The notes beneath the pieces are model-generated. The model was not told the origin of the DNA and ran no database searches. It worked only from the letters and a program-made list of their open reading frames with translations. A stretch of DNA of 64,000 nucleotides, taken from assembly GCF_002407185.1 (NCBI RefSeq), contig NZ_CP023563.1, positions 124,001-188,000 of the forward strand. Reading direction: 5' to 3'. This DNA is from Brachybacterium vulturis. Lineage in GTDB: Bacteria; Actinomycetota; Actinomycetes; Actinomycetales; Dermabacteraceae. Shown piece after piece: positions 59,827 through 64,000 of the stretch. Made by a program: the position numbers and the translations under genes. How positions within the stretch are numbered: position 1 is the stretch's first letter; each line of letters opens with the position of its first letter.

Positions 59827-61124
59827 CGGATCACTCCTTGCGCGATCATCGCGTCCTGCATCCGGCGCATCGCGACCAGCGGCCGCGACTCGTCGAGGAG
59901 GACGTCGTCGTAGGTCAGGGCCTGCCCGGCCGGGACGTCCCGGACCAGGGTCGAGGTGGCGGCGAGGGCGATCGGCAGCAGCTGCTCCTGGCGGGTCTGC
60001 GCCGCGTCGTAGGCGGTGCCGTGCAGGTGGTGCCCGCCGATCCCCTCGAGGACGGTGCCGTCGGAGAGGTCGGACTTGGCGGTGGCGATGACATCGGCGG
60101 TCCACGCGGTGGCGGCGAACGACGGCCGACGATCCAGCACCGCCTCGCCGATCGACAGCGGTGCCTCGACCGAGGCGAGGTGGAAGGGACGGTAGAGCTG
60201 GAAGTGGTTCCCCTCCCCCGGCAGGCGCAGGTAGTGCAGCTCCTCGGTGACCACCTCGCTGTCGGAACGCACCACGACGAACACCCCGGGGGCGACGTCC
60301 CCGGTCACGTACTCGACCACCGGCCCATCGGAGGTGACGATCCCGCCCTCGGCCACCGGGCGCAGCGTCCTGGCGAGCCCGTCGAGGTCCACGGCCGCGC
60401 CGTGCATGCCCGGGGTCTCGATCGAGTAGCCGGTGGCGTTGGCGAGCGCGGCCATCTCGATCTGGGTCTTGGTGCCGTCGGTGAAGGAGGTGAGCATCTT
60501 GGGATTCATGCCCTTGCGCTCGGCCTCCTCGGCCACGTCCTCGGGGACGTCGGTGGGGCGCATCGGGTTGTTCTTGCCCTTGCCCGCCACGACCACCTCG
60601 AGCCCGAGGTCCGTCGCGTACTCGACGAGCTTGAGGCATTCGACGGGTTCGTCGCCGCGGCACACCGTGTACACGGCGCTGCCGGAGGCTGCCGTCCGTG
60701 CCAGCAGCAGTCCCACGGTCACATCGGCCTCGACGGTCATCAGCGCGACGTCCGTGCCGGCGAGGATGCAGGACAGCGCCACCTGCGCGGCCACGTCCGG
60801 GATCCCCGAGACCTCGACGACGATGTCCAGCGGGAGTTCGGCCAGGCGCAGCCCGTCGTCCAACACCGCGGCGCGACCGGAGGTGATGACCTCGGCGGCG
60901 TGCTCGATGCTGGTGGCTCGTTCGACGTCGCTGCGGCCGGCCCCGGCGAGCGCTGCCTCGGCACGGTCGATCGCGACGTCGGCGACGGCCGCGACCACCA
61001 TCCCCCGGGCGCGGTGGACCTGAGCGACCAGGCCCGAGCCCATCTGCCCGGCACCGACGATGCCGACCCGCACGGGGCGGCCGAGCGCGGCCTCACGCTC
61101 GATCAGACGCTGCGAGTAGCTCAT
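59823..61124 (-). CDS. Homoserine-dehydrogenase-like oxidoreductase with C-terminal SAF domain (COG4091-like)
   Basis: NAD(P)-dependent oxidoreductase of 433 aa. Rossmann fold VRVGIVGAGQMGSGLVAQVHRARGMVVAAVAD; central VCRGDEPVECLKLVEYATDLGLEVVVAGKGKNNPMRPTDVPE and KGMNPKMLTSFTDGTKTQIEMAALANATGYSIETPGMHG, highly typical of the family; SAF-like segment near the end (VRDVPAGQALTYDDVLLDESRPLVAMRRMQD). Often mislabelled flagellar FlgA because of the SAF part. It occupies the place where sorbitol-6-phosphate dehydrogenase would stand in an srl operon, so it is the candidate enzyme oxidising the PTS product. Flanked by ATGA overlaps. Confidence 0.85.
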   Translation of the reverse strand: MSYSQRLIEREAALGRPVRVGIVGAGQMGSGLVAQVHRARGMVVAAVADVAIDRAEAALAGAGRSDVERATSIEHAAEVITSGRAAVLDDGLRLAELPLDIVVEVSGIPDVAAQVALSCILAGTDVALMTVEADVTVGLLLARTAASGSAVYTVCRGDEPVECLKLVEYATDLGLEVVVAGKGKNNPMRPTDVPEDVAEEAERKGMNPKMLTSFTDGTKTQIEMAALANATGYSIETPGMHGAAVDLDGLARTLRPVAEGGIVTSDGPVVEYVTGDVAPGVFVVVRSDSEVVTEELHYLRLPGEGNHFQLYRPFHLASVEAPLSIGEAVLDRRPSFAATAWTADVIATAKSDLSDGTVLEGIGGHHLHGTAYDAAQTRQEQLLPIALAATSTLVRDVPAGQALTYDDVLLDESRPLVAMRRMQDAMIAQGVIR

Positions 61125-61555
61125 GCCGGGGTTCCTTCCGCAGTGGCTGTGCGGGGGCTGCGCGCACGGAGGGAGCGGGTGGGCCTGGTGGTCTCGCGGA
61201 ACTGCGCGGTGGCCTGCTCCAGGGCCGTGACCATGTGCTTGCTGGTGGCCCTCTCGAGCGCGCCCTTGAGATTGCCCTCGAGGAAGCGGGTGCGGCGGAA
61301 CCGGGCGAGCACCGTCGAGCCCTGCATGGTGCGGGCCTCGAGGATGCGACGGGTGGTGGCGTCGACGGCGAGGATCACCACGCAGCCGCGCAGGAAGCCC
61401 TTGCCGCGGCCGGAGACGACCACGATGCCGTTGCGGTCGTGGGCATCCGCGAGCTCGCGGATCGCGCCGACGTACGCGCGGTGCTGCTGATAGCTGAACG
61501 CGAAGGACAGGACGATCGCGAAGATCAGCAGTGCGATGAATCCGAGCTGGTCCAT
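61121..61555 (-). CDS. gutM: Glucitol operon activator-like protein GutM
   Basis: Membrane-anchored protein of 144 aa. One N-terminal helix LGFIALLIFAIVLSFAFSYQQHRAYV and the GutM core VVVSGRGKGFLRGCVVILAVDATTRRILEARTMQGSTVLARFRRTRFLEG. In Escherichia coli GutM aids srl expression; its mechanism is unclear and it may act with the transporter. ATGA overlap with the oxidoreductase gene. Confidence 0.87.
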   Translation of the reverse strand: MDQLGFIALLIFAIVLSFAFSYQQHRAYVGAIRELADAHDRNGIVVVSGRGKGFLRGCVVILAVDATTRRILEARTMQGSTVLARFRRTRFLEGNLKGALERATSKHMVTALEQATAQFRETTRPTRSLRARSPRTATAEGTPA

Positions 61556-61590
61556 GAGGTGCTCCTCGGGAGAAGGGAGAGTAGGGATGG

Positions 61591-61968
61591 TCAGGCCGAG
61601 CGCAGGATGATCTGCTCCCCCGCGGCGGGCGGAGCGGCTGGGACGGCGTCGCCGCGCACGTGCACGGCGCCCGGCAGCAGCGTCTGGTCCACGGAGTTGA
61701 GGTAGAGGACCACGTGTCCGAGCTCGCGCAGGTTCTCGGTGGCCTTCTCCCCCACCTCGTCCACCGGGTACTGGCGACCGGCGACCTCGAAGACATCCCC
61801 CACCCGGATCTCCCGACCCGGTGCGCCGGCAGGGGTGTGGACGACGGAGACGTCGGCCAGGGCCGGCGGCACGGGCTCGGCGAACAGGATCATCACCCCG
61901 GCGTCGAACATCTCCTGCGCATCGATGCCGATACGGGTGACGGTGGTGGTCCAGAGGGGGGTGCTCAC
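61591..61968 (-). CDS. srlB: PTS IIA component, glucitol/sorbitol type
   Basis: Phosphocarrier of 125 aa. TTTVTRIGIDAQEMFDAGVMILFAEPVPPALADVSVVHTPAG with phospho-site His44, and YPVDEVGEKATENLRELGHVVLYLNSVDQTLLPGAVHVRG, a very close match to SrlB. GTG start, 44 bp after the IIBC gene. Confidence 0.92.
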   Translation of the reverse strand: MSTPLWTTTVTRIGIDAQEMFDAGVMILFAEPVPPALADVSVVHTPAGAPGREIRVGDVFEVAGRQYPVDEVGEKATENLRELGHVVLYLNSVDQTLLPGAVHVRGDAVPAAPPAAGEQIILRSA

Positions 61969-62012
61969 AGCGGGGCGCTCCTTGCGGGTCGGAAGAGGTC
62001 GGTGGGGTCCGG

Positions 62013-63071
62013 TCAGTTGACGAGGAAGCCCGCGAAGTACGCGATGATCACCGCGATCGGTGAGGTGATCAGGCGGGAGAAGAGCACGGCGGGCACACCC
62101 ACCGAGACCGTCTCCGGCTTCGCTTCTCCGAGGGACAGGCCGACGGGGATGAAGTCACAGCCGACCTGGCCGTTGATCGCGAACAGGGTGGGCAGCGCGT
62201 ACTGGACGGGCAGGTTGCCCGCCGCGATCTGGGTGCCCATGAGCACGCCGACGACCTGGGCGATCGCGGCGCCGGGGCCGAGGATCGGGGACAGGATCGG
62301 GATCGCGGTGATCACGCCCAGCAGGATCAGACCCAGCGGGTTGCCGACCAGCGGGGTGACCAGCTGGGCGATGCCCTCGGAGATCCCGGTGTAGGTGACG
62401 ATGCCGATCAGCAGCGACACGTAGGCCATGAACGGAATGATCGTCTGCAGGCACAGCTGCACGGCCTGGCGCCCGGAGGAGAGCAGGGTGTTGATCAGAT
62501 AGCCGATGACCCCGCCGAACTTCACCACCACGCCGGTGAATCCGCCCATGCCGCCGGATGCCATCGCGGCTCCGGTCTGCTCGATCCGCTCCTGCTTGGA
62601 CGGCAGGGTCTTGGGATCGGTGGCGGTCGCCCCGTCGGTGCCGGCACCTGCCGCTCCGGCGGCTCCGGCGGTGGTGGCCGCAGCCGTCGCCGCCTGGTCG
62701 GAGTCCAGGAGCTCGACGTCCGCCGGCGCCACCGCGGAGACGAAGATGTCCGCCGTGATGAACTGGGCCAGCGGGCCCGAGGGCTCCCCGGCGTACACGT
62801 CGACGGTGGGGATCCGCTTCTTGGGGTAGACGCCGATGCGGGCGGTGCCGCCGCAGTTGATCACGGCGACCATGACCTTGTCGTCCTCGACGTGGTTCGT
62901 GAACCCGTCCACCGCGGTGGCGCCGGTCAGCTCCGCGATGCGGGCCGCGACCGGGTGGATTCCGCCGTTGGTGACGGAGAGGACGACGTCCTTGGTCTCA
63001 GTGGGGGTCAGGGTGAGTCCGTCGCCCCAGCCACCACGACCCCGACGGACGTGGACGCTGCGAGCGCTCAT
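62013..63071 (-). CDS. srlE: PTS IIB-IIC2 component, glucitol/sorbitol type
   Basis: Subunit of 352 aa. N-terminal IIB domain with phospho-Cys in VINCGGTARIGVYPKKRIPTVDVYAGEPSGPL; an Ala/Gly/Thr-rich linker of 35 residues (ATAAATTAGAAGAAGAGTDG); then membrane part YINTLL-like YLINTLLSSGRQAVQLCLQTIIPFMAYVSLLIGIVTYTG and GPGAAIAQVVGVLMG...NGQVGCDFIPVGLSLGEAKPETVSVGVPAVL. Overlaps the IIC gene by ATGA. Confidence 0.92.
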   Translation of the reverse strand: MSARSVHVRRGRGGWGDGLTLTPTETKDVVLSVTNGGIHPVAARIAELTGATAVDGFTNHVEDDKVMVAVINCGGTARIGVYPKKRIPTVDVYAGEPSGPLAQFITADIFVSAVAPADVELLDSDQAATAAATTAGAAGAAGAGTDGATATDPKTLPSKQERIEQTGAAMASGGMGGFTGVVVKFGGVIGYLINTLLSSGRQAVQLCLQTIIPFMAYVSLLIGIVTYTGISEGIAQLVTPLVGNPLGLILLGVITAIPILSPILGPGAAIAQVVGVLMGTQIAAGNLPVQYALPTLFAINGQVGCDFIPVGLSLGEAKPETVSVGVPAVLFSRLITSPIAVIIAYFAGFLVN

Positions 63072-63754
63072 CGCAGGCCTCCCTGGATGGTGCCGGCCGC
63101 GTAGTCCTCGTCGAACTGGTCGAACTTCTCGCGGTCGGGGCCGCGGCGGATCATCACCTCGGTGATCCACTGGGTGACGATGCCGCGGATCAGGATGACC
63201 ACGATGCCGACCAGGAAGTACATGACGGCGAGCTTCGCGTAGGCCTCGGGGTTGATCGCCAGCACACCGGCGCTGACGCCGGCCCACACGAAGATCTCCC
63301 CCGCATTGGCGTGCGGGAAGAAGCTGGTGACCGGGTGGACGAACGAGACGGCGGAGTCGTAGAACGCCGGCTTCTGTCGTTCGGGCAGGAATCGACCGAA
63401 CGTGTAGCACATCGGGTTGGTGAGCATGATGACGGCGAGGATCGGCATCACCGTGTACCGGGTGAGCGCGTACTTCCCGGACCAGCGCACGGCGCGGGTC
63501 ACCCGTTCCTCACCGATCCAGGTGGTGACCGCGTACATCGCGGTGAGCAGAACGATCAGCAGCGGCAAGATCCCGGTGAAGAGTCCGGTGAAGCTCTCCG
63601 CCGCGGCCTGGAAGAGGCCGATGAAGTGCTCGGCGGCCCAGGTGATCGCCTTCATCACCGGGTTGTCGGCACCGACTGCGGGAGCGGGATCGGCGAGGAT
63701 CACACCTCCCGCGAGCTGTTGGCTGTCGAGCCCTGCAAGGGCTGTGACGGTCAT
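63068..63754 (-). CDS. srlA: PTS IIC component, glucitol/sorbitol type
   Basis: First gene of the cluster, membrane protein of 228 aa. Conserved SrlA stretches: AAEHFIGLFQAAAESFTGLFTGILPLLIVLLTAMYAV, YTVMPILAVIMLTNPMCYTFGRFLPERQKPAFYDSAVSFVHPVTSFFPHANAGEIFVWAGVSAG. GAAGGAGATT before ATG 63754; an in-frame start at 63835 would add a polar leader and is rejected. The region upstream carries two inverted repeats. Confidence 0.92.
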   Translation of the reverse strand: MTVTALAGLDSQQLAGGVILADPAPAVGADNPVMKAITWAAEHFIGLFQAAAESFTGLFTGILPLLIVLLTAMYAVTTWIGEERVTRAVRWSGKYALTRYTVMPILAVIMLTNPMCYTFGRFLPERQKPAFYDSAVSFVHPVTSFFPHANAGEIFVWAGVSAGVLAINPEAYAKLAVMYFLVGIVVILIRGIVTQWITEVMIRRGPDREKFDQFDEDYAAGTIQGGLR

Positions 63755-64000
63755 GGTGAATCTCCTTCGATCCACGCAGCACCCCTCGGAGACCGAGGGC
63801 CGCTGCTCGTTTCGGGGAAGGTGCCGACCGGCCACGGACCTCCGGTTGTCACCTTCGTGACTATCTTTCGCACATCAGTGTGCACACGCCCATCATGGTG
63901 CCCTGGCTCACAGGATGAAGCAAGTGTTACGACAAGAAGTCACGAATGTGAAGATAAGCCACGCGTCATGAGCCTCAGCAGTGGCCCGTGCAATGGGCTC
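63755..64000. promoter_or_regulatory. Control region of the PTS/dehydrogenase cluster
   Basis: Contains GTCAC-CTTC-GTGAC (63848-63861) and the perfect palindrome GTGTGCACAC (63878-63887), about 100-130 bp upstream of the srlA start. TTCGTGAC recurs inverted near 63940, beside an AT-richer AAGATAAG stretch. These are candidate SorC-family sites. I cannot fix the -10/-35 with certainty. No gene is seen between 63755 and the window end. Confidence 0.5.

Overview
High-GC actinobacterial chromosome segment. Gene content (C50-carotenoid genes in the order crtI-crtYe-crtYf-crtEb, many Tat-type lipoprotein binding proteins, several CUT1 sugar transporters, TANNNT promoters placed for leaderless mRNAs) fits Dermabacteraceae and most resembles Brachybacterium. 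The genus is my inference from gene content, not from a database comparison. I see no rRNA, tRNA, insertion sequence, prophage or CRISPR array.

Layout. 1-2535: 3' part of a carotenoid operon for decaprenoxanthin- or sarcinaxanthin-type pigments (partial crtI, then crtYe, crtYf, crtEb with ATGA overlaps). 2655-4010: CNT nucleoside transporter. 4135-7686: ArsR-type regulator with a His-rich tail, then a FecCD/FecB/FecE-type metal-chelate ABC importer behind a near-perfect palindrome. 7733-9035: PadR regulator and HAAS/DUF1700-like membrane protein. 9131-11744: NAD-epimerase-like protein, and a TrxR-like flavoprotein divergent from an XRE-cupin regulator. 11745-14356: type B ribosomal protein L31 gene with an altered C-terminus, an FAD monooxygenase, and directly behind it a separate C-terminal fragment of a second L31. 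14401-16980: SGNH hydrolase, DUF4282 membrane protein, MazG-like protein, conserved hypothetical.

16958-40670 is a glycan-use region: sulfatase and Gfo/Idh oxidoreductase divergent from a complete Opp/Dpp-type importer; GH35 beta-galactosidase; a lipoprotein serpin translationally coupled to a CUT1 sugar importer; a sodium:solute symporter with a small partner protein; S10 carboxypeptidase; GH42 beta-galactosidase; GH15 glucoamylase/trehalase-like enzyme. 40946-45457 is a ugpAEBC-like importer carrying the only MsmK/UgpC-type ATPase in the window. 45325-54027: class A beta-lactamase-like protein, LacI regulator, a third CUT1 importer without ATPase, sugar isomerase, Gfo/Idh dehydrogenase, and a SorC-family regulator. 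LacI-type operators with a central CG are visible at several of these promoters.

54079-63754 (minus strand) is the most unusual part: one tight 11-gene cluster encoding a glucitol-type PTS (SrlA, SrlE, SrlB, GutM), a homoserine-dehydrogenase-like oxidoreductase with a SAF domain, a 2-oxoacid dehydrogenase E1alpha/E1beta/E2 set without E3, and a complete galactitol-type PTS (IIB, IIC, IIA). It has no recognisable polyol-phosphate dehydrogenase. The SorC regulator converges on its 3' end. Its substrate is unknown, and it is my main candidate for an undescribed pathway.
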